The notes below the pieces were generated by a model. It saw only the letters and a program-made list of their open reading frames with translations, was not told the origin of the DNA and searched no databases. Positions 31,416-42,719 of a stretch of 64,000 nucleotides of DNA are shown in pieces. The position numbers were made by a program, and so were the translations under genes. Source of the stretch: Gambelia wislizenii (Eukaryota; Chordata; Lepidosauria; Squamata; Crotaphytidae); contig JAUMIR010000001.1 in NCBI GenBank assembly GCA_030847615.1, positions 183,725,001 through 183,789,000 of the forward strand. The letters are read 5' to 3'. How positions within the stretch are numbered: the first letter of the stretch is position 1; each line of letters begins with the position of its first letter.

Positions 31416-33730
31416 TGGACCCTTCCACTCTACATTTGTCTCTATGTGTAAAAAGTGATTGCTCATGGGAAAACCCCGCTAGTACATCCACCTCCTCAGG
31501 AATGGCCCAGAAGAACATGTTGTTGCCTTCAACTTCGGAGGCCAGGCCTGCTCTGTCTACGCTGCCTGCTGAAATGCACAGTGGCCCAGATGCTGTTCAG
31601 GCTTCTCCCAACTCCAGGCAGATCCGTCTGCATGCGACCTAACTCTGGTAAGGGGCAGAAGAGGAGTGCTGTAGATTTGATAGGCCATTAGAAGGAGAAG
31701 AAATGAGCAAACACAAAAATAAAGTTAGAGCTGGACCAACCACACTAGGACCAACCTCAGTATTGATAAGTGCCTCAGTCTAATGTTCTGTATCACCTCA
31801 CCCTCCTTCTCTGGTCAATATTGATGAGGTCATTCGTGTTGAGGAGCAGTCGTTCCAGGAGGTGTCATATGTAGCACATACCCAGACCAACTAACAGTCA
31901 ACAAAATCCCGTAGTTTGCAGAACAGTCACTTGCTGGGGTGTCAACCACCTCGCGTCTATTGTTGGCTACCTACTCTGCCACCTCATCACTGGTTTCAGT
32001 CTTTGAAGTGATTGCACACTCCCCACAATAGCCAGGGCTCCTGGTTCACACAAGTCGATCTCCTTCCCCAGACTGAGCTCCACCTCCTCTGACCCTGCAA
32101 CGTGTTCCACCTCTGGATCAAGTGCATGCATACACCCTTCAGTCACCTCACCAACACGACTGTAGTTTGGGCTCGGACTGGCCTCGGTATGAACACCACT
32201 ATGATGAGCTCTTCCCTGGCTCGGATTCAGAAGCTTTCAGCTGCTACATCTACGAACCACCCTGGATGGAGCCACCTATCTGTACCATTGAAGGAGTTTA
32301 ATTATTGTTATCTGTAGCGCCAGTATCAATCACCTCGTGATATACTGGACATACAGAAACTTACTGGTCTGAACACAGCGATCCTTACCAGTCTGAACGG
32401 GAGTGTCAATGCTGATTACTGTTGTGAACTTTCCATCTTCAGTCCATTGATCCACCTCTCTGAGAAAACATTGGTACCAATTGTGGTCTACGACTCTTCA
32501 CCGCAACCTGTCTCGCCTTTGGCATACCACTCTGACAGCTACAGTATAATGGCCCAAGACCAGTGCACTGAAACAGTGCCATCCTCTTCTGCCATCCAAC
32601 AGGAGGAACAACAGTCTGCTTCTACCACGGTCTCCTGTCCACCAGACCAGGAAGTCCCTTTGGCCTTGACATCTCATCCCACAGACCAGGAAACTGCCAT
32701 AATGACAGTGCAAGGACCACCATCACCTGCCACTGTCCAGGTTTTACCATCTCCTTCACTTGACTGATTTGCCCTACACTTGGTACTGGCCTCCTCAGAT
32801 GACTGCTTGGAGGACAAGAGAGAGGGTGCAGCTGACATGTTACCTCAGTCTCCATCACCTTTTACCTTTTCTCCCACAGAGGAGGTGGTGGTGCTGCTCC
32901 AGTGTCGCCTATGGAGGGTCTCTGCCTATATGCGGTTGATCCTGAGGATGGCCAGATCTTTAGGACTGGAGGTCAAGAGTCAGCCTACTCCATCGCTGGA
33001 TCGGGTGTTCTAGCATACAGATGTGCAGATGTGCAGAACTCTACACCAGCTATGCTTCCATTGTTGCCAACTCTGCTGGACATCCTGAAGCAGTCCTGGG
33101 CAAAGCCATCTTTGGTCACCCTAACAGCAAGGTGTCTGGAGATCCTCTATTAGAGATAGCAGGAAGGGACCTCCTCCTTCTCTACTCACCTGACTTCAAA
33201 TTTGATCATGGTGGGGGCGTCACAATCCAAGTTTGCCTGGAAGTTGCAGTCCACCCCTCTGGACAGGGAAGGTCATTGCCTTGATCTGTTCAGGAGGAGG
33301 TTCAATTCGTCCTCAGCATTAGCAATCAGAATGGCTAACTACCAAGCCTGTATGGTGGGGTATCAGTACTGTAGTTCCTCTGGGAAAAGATGGTGTCCTT
33401 CATTCCATATTTGCTGGACAACCAGAGGAACATGGCTGTTCTCTTATAGCAGGAAGCTCACAGATTGGCTGTTCAACTAATCAGTGCTGTGTGTCATGAG
33501 GTGGAATGCACTACAAAAGTTATGGCAGCATCAATCGGCCTTCAGAACTATGCTTGGCTGAGATTGCGTGCCCTCTCCAAAGACACCAAAAGGAGAATCA
33601 AAGACCTCCTCTATGATGGTGAGGGCCTCTTCAATGCAAGAACTCTTCAAGGTACGTACTGTGGCAAGGAAGCTGAGTTTAGGGTAATCCACCTGTCCTT
33701 CTTATCAGCTCCGGCCTTATTGGCGTAAAC
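31413..33730 (+). pseudogene. DIRS gag-like ORF, main part (frameshifted)
   Basis: Resumes the DIRS gag after the L2. A Ser/Pro-rich middle part (31413-32770) contains GSDSEAFSCYIYEPPW near 32220-32265. The later part has MRLILRMARSLGLEV (about 32930), TLLDILKQSWAKPS (about 33070), FNSSSALAIRMANYQACM (about 33300) and a helical AWLRLRALSKDTKRRIKDLL ending GLFNARTLQ (about 33550-33650). These follow the order of DIRS-group gag proteins. Several stops and at least four frame changes break it. It lies directly upstream of the RT, as in complete DIRS elements. Confidence 0.65.
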
Positions 33731-34139
33731 CCAGTCCACCATCCTAAGCCAGATCCCGGTCTCCTCTTAGGGAGTCATGCCAGTCGTTGCTATCAGTGAG
33801 CTCCTGTCATCACAAGAATCCAGGTACCAGCCATCCCTCCTGTCAAGAAATCAAGCTCTGGCACAAAACAGCACCTTTGACTTCTCTTACCATTTCTGCC
33901 TATGTTTTTGCGCTACTACCTTTCCAATTATGACCCTCCATGCCTCTTAGACCACCTTGTCAAATGGTATCAAATCTACCAGGACTCCTGGGCACTGGGC
34001 ATTTTTCATTACACCCCTCTTGTGGGTCATCTGGGAAGAGATCGTAACATTGCTCCAGAATGATGCCCTCAAACAGCTTCCCCATCATGTCTGTCTGTCT
34101 CGGTTTTTACTAGCAGTATTTCACCATTCAAAGAGAGAC

Positions 34140-35240
34140 ATTCACTGAGGAATTCAGAGTGATAACCCATTACATCCTGCCCAAGAGGTTTCGGGTGGTC
34201 ACGCTATCCACCATTCTTCCCCTCCTGAAACCTGGAGACTGGTTCATCTGTCTAGATCTACATGTGCCTACTTCCAGCCTCAGCACAAGAAATATTTGTA
34301 TTTCATGATTTGGCACAAGCTGTATCAGTACAAGGTCCTTCCCTGTGGTTTAGCTACCCCTCCTTAGGTGTTCACAAAAGTGATGGCAGTGGTCACCTCT
34401 CACCTCAGAACCAAAGGGATAAGGATCTTCCCATACCTGGATGATTGACTGGTCATTGCCTAAATGGAATACAAGTTGCACAAAGACATAGGCAGGACCC
34501 TCTTCCTTCTTGTCAAACTGGGGAATTTGGGTGAACATCGAGAAGTCCTGTCTCACCCCTTCCAAATCCCTCTCTTTCATAGAAGCAATCTTGGGCTCCA
34601 GACTTGCCTTCCTCTGGACAGGATAGATGCTATCCAGGCCCTCATCATTTGGATCCTGGACATGAGAAGTATCACAGGTCAAGTAATTATGAGACTGCTG
34701 GGTTTGTTCGCTGCCACTGCAGTGATCACCCTATGCATCAATTTTGACCCCTGCAGCTTTGATTCCTGCAACCTTAGATCTGATAAGGAGACTGTGGATC
34801 CTGTCTCATATTTGCTCAACACTGTACTGGCGGCTCTAGCCTGTCAACCTAGCCAAGGGCATGCACTTTTGCCCTCCCCAGCCCAGGGCACTTGTGATAT
34901 TGGACACATCCCAGTCCAGATGGTGTGTGTACTGTACCAGTCTCACGGTCCAAGGGAAAATGGTCAGGGGAAGAGACGAGCTACCACATCAATGCCCTGG
35001 AGATGTTCATGGTCATGAAGAAGACCTTCAGGGGATTCAGAGGCTCTGTGAGGGACAGTGGTTCAGGTGCTGTCAGACAGTGTGACCATGGTCTATTAAA
35101 TAAACAAGGAGGCACCAGGTACTCCACAATGAATGCTCTCGCCATATGCCTGTGGGACTCATGCATTCACAAATACGTCTTTCTGTTCGTCCTGCACAAC
35201 CCTAGAGTGGACAGTCTCCTAGTGAATACTCACAATTAGA
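34140..35240 (+). pseudogene. DIRS reverse transcriptase and RNase H remnant
   Basis: RT motifs in order: LPLLKPGDWFICLDLH (34222-34262), AYFH-like text after a small deletion, YQYKVLP (34325-34345), VFTKVMAVVTSHLRTKGIR and the active site PYLDD (34431-34445). An in-frame TAG at 34365-34367 precedes VFTK, and a TGA at 34446-34448 replaces the residue after PYLDD. RNase H remnants follow: HINALEMF near 34985-35010 and INKQGGTRYST near 35100-35135. In the family these enzymes make cDNA and remove the RNA. Here both are inactivated. Confidence 0.75.
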
Positions 35241-35639
35241 TGATTGTGGAAGTGCATGAGTAGTCCCCGTCCCAACATGCTCTTCATCCTCAATAGTATG
35301 CCACTGGGGCTGCCCATGTGGAGAGATGTTCACTTCCATATAGAACCACAAATGCAAGCACTTCTACAGCAGAGGGGGCCATGGTTGTGACTCACTAGGG
35401 AATGCATTTCTCCTACTTTGGACAGGGTCTCTGTTCTACCTGTTTCCTCCATTTCCACTGATCACAAGAGTGCTGGTCAAGATTCAGGAGGACATGTCAG
35501 ACTGTGTCCTCATAGCCACCTGGTGGCCCACACAGCCCTGGTTTGTGACATGCCTACAAATGTCACGCTGTAAGTACCTCTGGCTCCCATGCTCACCCAT
35601 TTCAATCACTCTGCTGGGGGGTGGGCAAAGTGAGGAACC

Positions 35640-36690
35640 TGGATCTCAGACTTCTTCACCTGAGCATTTCACATCTTTACAGGCATTAGAGGCATGCATT
35701 CATTCCGTCTTGCTGGCCTCAATAAGCCTTCCATCCACTGGTACTATGCTCTCAAATGGCAGTGCTTCTTCTTCTTTGCCTTGGATTCAAGTCTTCCATC
35801 AGTGCTGACAGATGAGAAGACTATAATGATGTTCCTGCTACACCTGAAGGAGGCGGGTCTCTCCTTCTCTTCTTTGAGAGTTTATCAAGCAGCCAAAGTG
35901 GTGCACCAACCGACTGACCACCTTCCTTGATGCTGTTCAGAAGCATGACTGTCAAGAAGTTCTTACATAGTCTTTTATCCCATCTGTACTGCCCGTCAGG
36001 GACCCTGTTCCACCCTGGTCCCTTTCTCTTGTTCTGTCTCAATGCAGAAGCCCTTTGAGTGGAATGCTACCATGGATCTCCGCCTTCTCACACTCAGGAT
36101 GGTCTTTCTGGTGGCTATCATCTCCACTAACTGGGCCGGGAACTGTGTGCCCTGCTGTCAGACCAGCCCTGTATGATATTGTACAGGGACAAGGCGCTGC
36201 TATGCTTTGGCCAGATTTTTCTTCCTAAGGTGGTCTCCACATTCCACCTTAACCAGGATATTGTGTTACCAGCCTTCCATCAGGACCCATTCCAACAAGG
36301 AAGGCCTTGCATTGCTTGGATGTGTATGGCGGGCTTTTGCTTACTATACTCATTGAACTGCTCCTCTCAGGAAGTCCCTCAGACTGTTCATCTACTATGG
36401 AGGACAGAAAGCCAGTCTTCCTGTTTCTATACAGAGGCTGTCGAAATGGGTTGTTGAACTAATCAACTTGACATGACAACTAGCCAAGAAGCCTCAACCA
36501 TTTGGGCTCAGGTCCCATTCAACCTATGCAGTCACTCCACTCCACACATGGTTACGAGGTGTTTCCCTGCCAGAGATGTGCAGAGCATACCTGGACTCAG
36601 CCATTCACCTTCATCTGGCACCATAGAATAGACTGCAAAGCTCGGACTGATGCTTCATTTGGAAGGGCAGTGCTGTTGTCTATTCTTAAT
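35640..36690 (+). pseudogene. DIRS tyrosine recombinase remnant
   Basis: Readable stretches: HSFRLAGLNKPSIHWYYAL (about 35695-35750), a linker with FLLHLKEAGLSFSSLRVYQA (about 35830-35890), LPKVVSTFHLNQDIVLPAF (about 36223-36280) and the C-terminal SLPEMCRAYTW..FTFIWHHRID..FGRAVL (about 36560-36675). In the family this enzyme inserts the circular cDNA by site-specific recombination. At the expected nucleophile position (HY in related proteins) this copy has CAT, His (36622-36624). There are also frameshifts, one between MCRAY and the following part. Confidence 0.65.
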
Positions 36691-36726
36691 TGACCTACCC
36701 CACCTCCGTGGGCAAACTAGCGAATC

Positions 36727-36825
36727 ACCCAATTGTGTGAGGCACAGAGATCACAAAGAAGAAGGACATGTTGCTTAACTGTAACTGTAGACCTTTGAGT
36801 GGTCCTTGGTGCCCTCATACAACCC
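36727..36825 (+). repeat. DIRS internal complementary region
   Basis: The first half, AATTGTGTGAGGCACAGAGA, matches the right end of the element (36996-37042). The second half, GTAACTGTAGACCTTTGAGT and on to CCCTCATACAAC, matches the left end (27040-27082). The region therefore reproduces the junction of the two termini, which in DIRS elements guides circularisation of the cDNA. Confidence 0.75.
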
Positions 36826-36869
36826 TTCCTCCTCCCCTCTCCTTCTGCAGGTCTAGTCTACTCATGTTG

Positions 36870-37065
36870 GATAGGAGAACTGAGAGGGTGTAGCTCTTGA
36901 TGTAATTTATGTCAGTGCCCAAAGTGGTGGGGTTTCTGCCAAAAGCTACTCAGCTCTGGAATGTTCTGTGGATGGATTTACTTAGGAGCAAGACCCAATT
37001 GTGTGAGGGCACAGGTGACCATTCAGAGAACTATAGTTACAGGTAAGCAACCTGTGCTTTCTTCC
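36870..37065 (+). repeat. DIRS right inverted terminal repeat with terminal extension
   Basis: Read backwards it gives CTGTAACTATAGTTCTCTG, CCCTCACACAATTGGGTCTT, ATTCCAGAGCTGAGTAGCTT and ACACCCTCTCAGTTCTCC, the order of the left repeat. Past the GTTACAG that matches the left end, it continues for about 23 bp (GTAAGCAACCTGTGCTTTCT) absent from the left. A matching complement of that extra piece occurs in the internal complementary region at about 36757-36783. Confidence 0.75.
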
Positions 37066-38869
37066 AATTTAGAGATTTGTTGCAGGCAAGCAAATCTACA
37101 TAGAGCTTTTCTTGTTATAAGAGTACCTCTGTTTATTTCACCCTGCATATGGAAAATGAATTATTTGGCCCTGTTGAACGGAATGTAGGCTATACGTTGA
37201 GTACTGCAGGACATATTCTGCTGTAGCAGTAGAACTTGGGAGGGAGGAGAAGGTTTACACTAGTCAAGTAGCATTGAGGCTCCCACAAAGAACAGGTAAT
37301 TATTGGGAGAAATAGTTACAATACAGATAAATATCCAGTCAATAAAAACAAACCACAGTGACAAAGTCATGGCTTTTAAAATTTGCTGGAAGCACTTAAG
37401 GCTTACAGGTAGAGTATAATTTGTCAGTAGCAAAATGTGTCAGGTTAAGACTTGAGACACATTGCTCTATTAATTATCCCTTCCCTATTTTATATGGATA
37501 GGTGTTTTATAGCCTAGGAAGAATGGAAAGGTCTAATTTATGACAAACATGTCTAGATAGAGGCCAAGGAAGAAAAGGAACAATAAAGGTTTAGCTATTT
37601 GAATACATTCCAGTATAAATCTTCATCAGTCTGTACATTTTTCTAAAAGCTTTCAAGTTTCTTCAGTTCCTGTAGGATATGTAGTATTATATTTCATTGC
37701 TCTGTTTTTCTGTAGTTCTGTTACATATGCATCCTTTTGAGTGGATATGATTATAATTAAACATGTTTAACAATAAAAAGCCTTTTCCTAAAAGTAGGTC
37801 TTGGCAGTGAGTCTTGTTTGGTGCTACTTCTTTATTATGTTGCTCTTTCTTCTACCAACCAAGGACAAACATTATCCAATGTCCTCAAACTGCTTTTCTC
37901 TCTCCTTTTGCCATCATAGCATTCTGCAGGAATATCCAATTTCCAAGCCAGATTTAGTGACAGCGGTACATCGAATGTGTCCATATAACACAACAAGGTG
38001 GACATTTTTAGGAATCCTTACTTGTCATGAACTAGCAGTATGATAGTCCTGTGCGAGATGGGTCTCCTTTCACCTGGGAACAAACCATGGCGCTAAGCAA
38101 ACCATGGTGCTTCAGTCTGCAGTTGGGTTTATCATCTTGCTGGGCAGCAGGCAGCATTCTGTGTTGTCATTTTCCTTCCCAAAGTCCAGAGAAAGAAACC
38201 AAGAGCATACCGTGGATTCTTTGTCTGGTTTGCTGGAAGGAAACAGAAGAGAAAAAGAAAGCTGCTGGTTGCCAGATGACAGGGATGATTTAAGGAATTT
38301 GGGGGGGGGAACGCTTTATTTTGGGGGCCCCATATGATTATTTCAGGTCAATGTAACATAACCTATTCACAGTATAGGATGTTCATGGTGCCCATTTCAC
38401 ATTTCGTGTGCCATAAGTTGAATAGATGAGTAGTTGAATCATTTCCCCCCACCGACAATAGTTCTGTGCCTTCCACTGCATCCAAAGGTGGCAGGCAAGC
38501 TTAAGAGGCTGAGGACAAACCTACACGGCAATCTCCCTCAAATCCTTTGGGTTACCTCACAGAATTTACCCTGCCAGAAAACACAAGAAATGAACCATGG
38601 AGTAAATCCAAAATTCCATAGTTTGTTTAGCTTCTCCCATTGCACGTGGAAGTTGTCAAACAGCATGCCCCAACACTCTGCTCATACATGATAAACCAAT
38701 GTTTCCAGGGATCCTTAGCTTCTCATGTCATATATAGCCATAAGCCACCATGACTGCCTGCTTATACAATGTCATCTCTGTAATACTTATGGTATATTCT
38801 TTCTGTCTGCTCTTTATTTTTCATCCGTTTATGACAGGCTTCCTGTTCATGACACAATGCATAAAGGAG
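37066..38869. other. Unassigned DNA
   Basis: No gene was recognised. Frames of 77-85 codons at 37801-38691 lack motifs and splice signals. Confidence 0.4.
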
Positions 38870-38998
38870 GCACATCCTCATAGAGAAACCTGGTGCCCTC
38901 CAGATGTTCTGGACTATGATTTCCAAAATTCTTTACCATGATAGCTGTGGCCAATGGTACTTGTACTTCAGAATATCTGTAGAGCCCTGGCTCAGGAA
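38870..38998. mobile_element. hAT-like MITE fragment
   Basis: Contains ACCTGGTGCCCTCCAGATGT, TTCTGGACTATGATTTCCAA and CCATGATAGCTGTGGCCAAT, the wording of a very common squamate hAT-derived MITE with a GGTGCCCTCCAGATG end. The far terminus is degraded. Confidence 0.5.
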
Positions 38999-39006
38999 GG
39001 CTAAAC

Positions 39007-39352
39007 TTATTTCTGTCTCCCATATCTGAAATGCTTAGGACCAGAAGTATTTTGGATTTTGGAATATTTCGAATTTTGGAATACTTGCATATACATAATG
39101 AGGTAACTTGGAGATAGGACCAAAGTCTAAACATGAAATTCATTTATATTTTATATATACCTTATACACATAGCCTGAAGGTAATTTGATACACAATTAT
39201 TTTTATTAATTTTTTTTTTTGCATGAAACAGCATTCCTGTACATTGAACCATCAGAAAGCTAAAGTGAGACTATCTCAGCCACCCATGTGGATAATTTTG
39301 GATTTTTGAATATTTTGGATTTTGGAATTCTGGATAAGGGAGACTCAACCTG
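39007..39352. mobile_element. Tigger-like MITE (family C)
   Basis: About 345 bp. The right end, read backwards, is CAGGTTGAGTCTCCCTTATCC. The left end is a decayed version of the same (TTCTGTCTCCCATATCTG). Repeated ATTTTGGATTTTGGAATA-type text near both ends is typical of this Tigger-derived element known from other vertebrates. TA follows the right end. No transposase. Confidence 0.6.
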
Positions 39353-42012
39353 TATGTACAGAGTTGCTGAACATTTATTCACATTTATGTTACATGCCCA
39401 TTCAGCTCAGGCTCATGTTTCAGCTTAATCCCATGCAGTAGTTGATGCATTCACTAGGCTTCCCTATAGAAAACAGGCTATAGTATCCCTATATCTTTCT
39501 ATAAATACGTATGCAGAGTTCTGTTTTGGACAGCCATAAGAAATGTGAAGGATATATACTGTACTTCCTGTCTTACTCCCCCCTCCCCCCATCAACGTCT
39601 TGTTCAAAACCCTTATCAGTTACTTTTTCCTCATTGCTAGAACATATGTGTAAGATTATAGCTTAGTCAGTATAATTAGCAGGGCACTGGATAAGCAAGA
39701 TATTTGGGCATGAGCACTCCAAAGCTAGATCCTGTTTTGTGAAAACTGTTATCTATAGCAGTTCCAGTGTACTACACTGAAATAAGAGCAATAAAATAAG
39801 CCTGCAAAATGATTTGCTAAACTGTGGAAATGGTTACACTGCTTTAGGATCTTGGCGAATATAGGTTTCTGAATGAATGAAGTAGGTTAAATCATAGAGT
39901 TGGGGAAAACATTGGGCCTCACTTTCTTTTAAAAAGAAACTGAAATTGCTGGTTTTGATAGCATCCTTTACAAACATTGTGGTAGGTGAGCTGATGCTTT
40001 TTCTCAAGGGCTTTAACCCGATACTCAGCATTTGGGCCATAGATAAACTATCATCCATCAAACACCAGTAGCTAATTCAATAACTTCATTGCTTCAAGCT
40101 GTTTAATTTTGAACTCTGGCTCTTTTGATGTATTTTTATTATTATCTGTTTACTTAAAAACATTTCTTTAGGAAAAATGTCTTAAGGCATACCATCTGGC
40201 TTAGAAAGGAACAAAGAGTGAAATGTTCAATTGGGGAAGTAATATTAGTCATGTTCTCACTTTGTAGCAATGTCACAACACATTGCTACTTATAAGTAGT
40301 ATTTTAAAGTCTTAAAGGTTTGTACTTGAACTTCTGATGTAAGTCGAAGTTCGAGCTTAATGTTTAACAATAAAATTATCAATACCGTACAAGTCATTGA
40401 AAGGCTTCCTTAGATTTCTTTCTCTGATGGCAAATGCTGGTGTCTGAACATTAATCTGAGGTACAGTAGGTCCTCCCTCAGAGCCATTCCCATTTCATTC
40501 TGCTGGATTCACCCAGTCCTCAAGAGAAGCTTTGGGTGTTGTGAGAGGGGACACAAGTGAATTGCAAAGATCAATGAAAAATGGGAAATAGTGCTTTCTG
40601 CTAAGGGAAAGCCACCATGGTAGAGTTCTTCGTGTTCGTAGCTCTTTGCCTTCTTTACTGAACAGCTGAATCTGGTTACACATTGTGGTTCTCTGGATCA
40701 ATTATAAAGCTGATAGAGTGATGTATAATTTCCAAGTTATTCCCTCTCTGGCCGCTCCCCTCACTGATCTGGATACAATTCTGAATTTGAAGAAAAGTCC
40801 AGAAAACATACTTAGGATACAGTGGCATACCCTAGACAACCCCTTGCGTATGCTAGTTGTATCATCCATGGAATTACAGTGGTTTAAAGTCACATCACCA
40901 GTAGAATTTCAAGTAGCTATAGAAATATGTATGTAATGAAAATGCAGTCCTGAGCATAATGTATCAACATGGAAATTTACCCTAATACAGTAACCTGTTC
41001 CTACATCTTTGAAGAACACAGTGTTCTCACTCTTTTGAGTCTGAAACTGTTTTGATTAGCAGTTTTCTTTAACCATTAGCCTGTTTCCAATTAATTCTAA
41101 AGATTTTTCTAAACTCTTGTTTGGTCCTCATTAATAGACTCTTGCTTATATAATCCTTTAGAGCTGTACTGAATAACTTTGCTGGTGACAGTAGCCTAAT
41201 TTAATGTAATATTATTCATTAAATCACTGGATAAGTAAAATTTCTTCACCATCTGGAAGCTTTTCCTTGTTAAATATTATTTTGGGACTTGTTGTTATTA
41301 GATATTTTATTATGAAGGGTTTTATAGTGTAATCAAATACAAATGGTCACGTCTGTAAAATACGTTCCTTCATATTCCTTCTGTCCATTAACAGAATGCT
41401 GTTTTCCATTCTTAAATCTTCCTGAATATTCAGCATTGCTTCCTCCTCCACTTCCCACTCTCATATAATCTATCCTTGCATTCTACCAATATGTGCCTTA
41501 AAGTACCTAATTGTTTCTGTGCATTGCTGTTAGGTCGTGGTGATTTTCCTCTTCCTAGAATTTTGATTCATCCTGCCCCTATGTCTTCATGCCATAAATG
41601 CAGTGTTGAATATGCGTCCCTTGGGCACTTAAACAAGACTGATTCAAATGTGTATACTGACCGCTGAGACTATTACACTTAATGTTTAATTTATGTAACA
41701 GTAGTGTGCTGTGTGTGGCATTTACAGGAGCAGGTGTGTCATCCTTGCCTAGAGATTTTGGCTGGCCTATTATTTAACTGGAATATGCCTAAATTAGGAA
41801 TATTTTTAACAATGTCAATGATCCTGTAGTTAAAACCTTATACTCTCTTGGCAGGAAAGGTAATGATAGAATAGATCAAAGGAGTCAAGAGGTGGGAAGA
41901 ATATTACTAGAGAGACTGTCGACTTTCTGCTACCGCAACATTGCTACCTTGCAATAGTATCTAAATAATATTGTGATGCTTCATATCAGTACTGTACATT
42001 GAATCACTGGAG
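39353..42012. other. Unassigned DNA
   Basis: No gene was recognised. A frame of 83 codons at 40685-40936 has a chance LAAPLTDL string but no other retroelement motif. Confidence 0.4.
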
Positions 42013-42099
42013 TCTAAATTTTAATCTTGCTGTTCTTCATCATATTCATAGAATATGATTCTATAAATATGATGAAGAACAGCAAGATTAAAATTTAGA
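42013..42099. repeat. Perfect 34-bp palindrome with a palindromic loop
   Basis: Left arm 42013-42046, starting TCTAAATTTTAATCTTGC. Right arm 42066-42099 is its exact reverse complement, ending GCAAGATTAAAATTTAGA. The 19-bp spacer 42047-42065 itself contains ATAGAAT and ATTCTAT as a small inverted pair. The CR1 fragment begins directly to the right. Confidence 0.9.
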
Positions 42100-42660
42100 T
42101 TTCAGTGTGTTGGAAGAGACCACAAGGGCCATCTAATCCAACCCCTTGCCCTGCAGGAAGACACAATCAAAGCATTCCCGACAGATGGCCATCCAGCCTC
42201 TGTTTAAAAACCTCTGAAGAAGGAGACTCCACCAGACTCGGAGGCTGTGCATTCCTCTGCCGAATAGCCCTTACTGTCAGGAAATTCTTCCTAATGTTTA
42301 GGTAGAATCTCATTTCCTGTATTTTGAACCCATTACTCCGTGTCCTAGTCTCTGGAGCAGCAGAAAACAAGTTTGCACCATCCTCAGTATGACATTGCTT
42401 CAAATATTTAAACATGGCTATCGTGTCCCCTCTTAACATTCTCTTCTCCAGGCTAAACATACCCAGCTTCCTAAGGCGCTCCTCATAGGGCATGGCTTCC
42501 AGACCTCCCACCATTTTGGTCACCCTCCTCTGGACACATTCCAGCTTTTCAATATCCTTCTTGAATTATGGTGCCCAGAACTGAACGCAGTATTTCAGGT
42601 GAGGCCTGACCAAAACAGAACAGAGTGGCACTATTACTTCCCTTGATCTAGAAACTATCC
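42100..42660 (-). mobile_element. CR1 LINE 3' fragment
   Basis: About 560 bp of CR1, the same region as 28480-29030. The open part at 42167-42523 encodes the C-terminal CR1 pattern KMVGGLEAMPYEERLRKLGM, then LRGDTIAMFKYLKQ and KNFLTVRAIRQRNA, ending RLDGHLSGML. The right end breaks off near 42660. The usual ATTCTATGAT tail is replaced by the palindrome. Confidence 0.8.
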
Positions 42661-42719
42661 ATGTATCCATTTGGGTTACAACTAATGCCATAAATTACCA
42701 TTCTGTAACAATAGGTGTG

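Larger units (their letters stand above)
27037..37065 (+). mobile_element. DIRS-like tyrosine-recombinase retrotransposon, decayed, with nested insertions
   Basis: About 10 kb overall, of which about 6.3 kb is DIRS sequence. The left inverted terminal repeat (27037-about 27215) pairs with the right one (about 36870-37042). An internal complementary region at 36727-36825 joins right-end and left-end sequence. Coding remnants in order: gag (27369-27557, 27777-27864, 31413-33730), reverse transcriptase (about 34140-34460), RNase H (about 34690-35180) and tyrosine recombinase (about 35640-36690). DIRS elements replicate through a circular intermediate and insert by recombinase, so no target duplication is expected. 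Many stops and frameshifts show the copy is dead. It is interrupted by a MITE and by an L2 carrying a CR1 and an LTR-like element. Confidence 0.8.

Noticed and set aside
37801..38691. Overlapping 77-85 codon plus-strand frames
   Set aside because: No start context, splice signals or family motifs.
40685..40936. Frame with a LAAPLTDL string like Gypsy pol
   Set aside because: No neighbouring pol motifs; the match is a short chance string.
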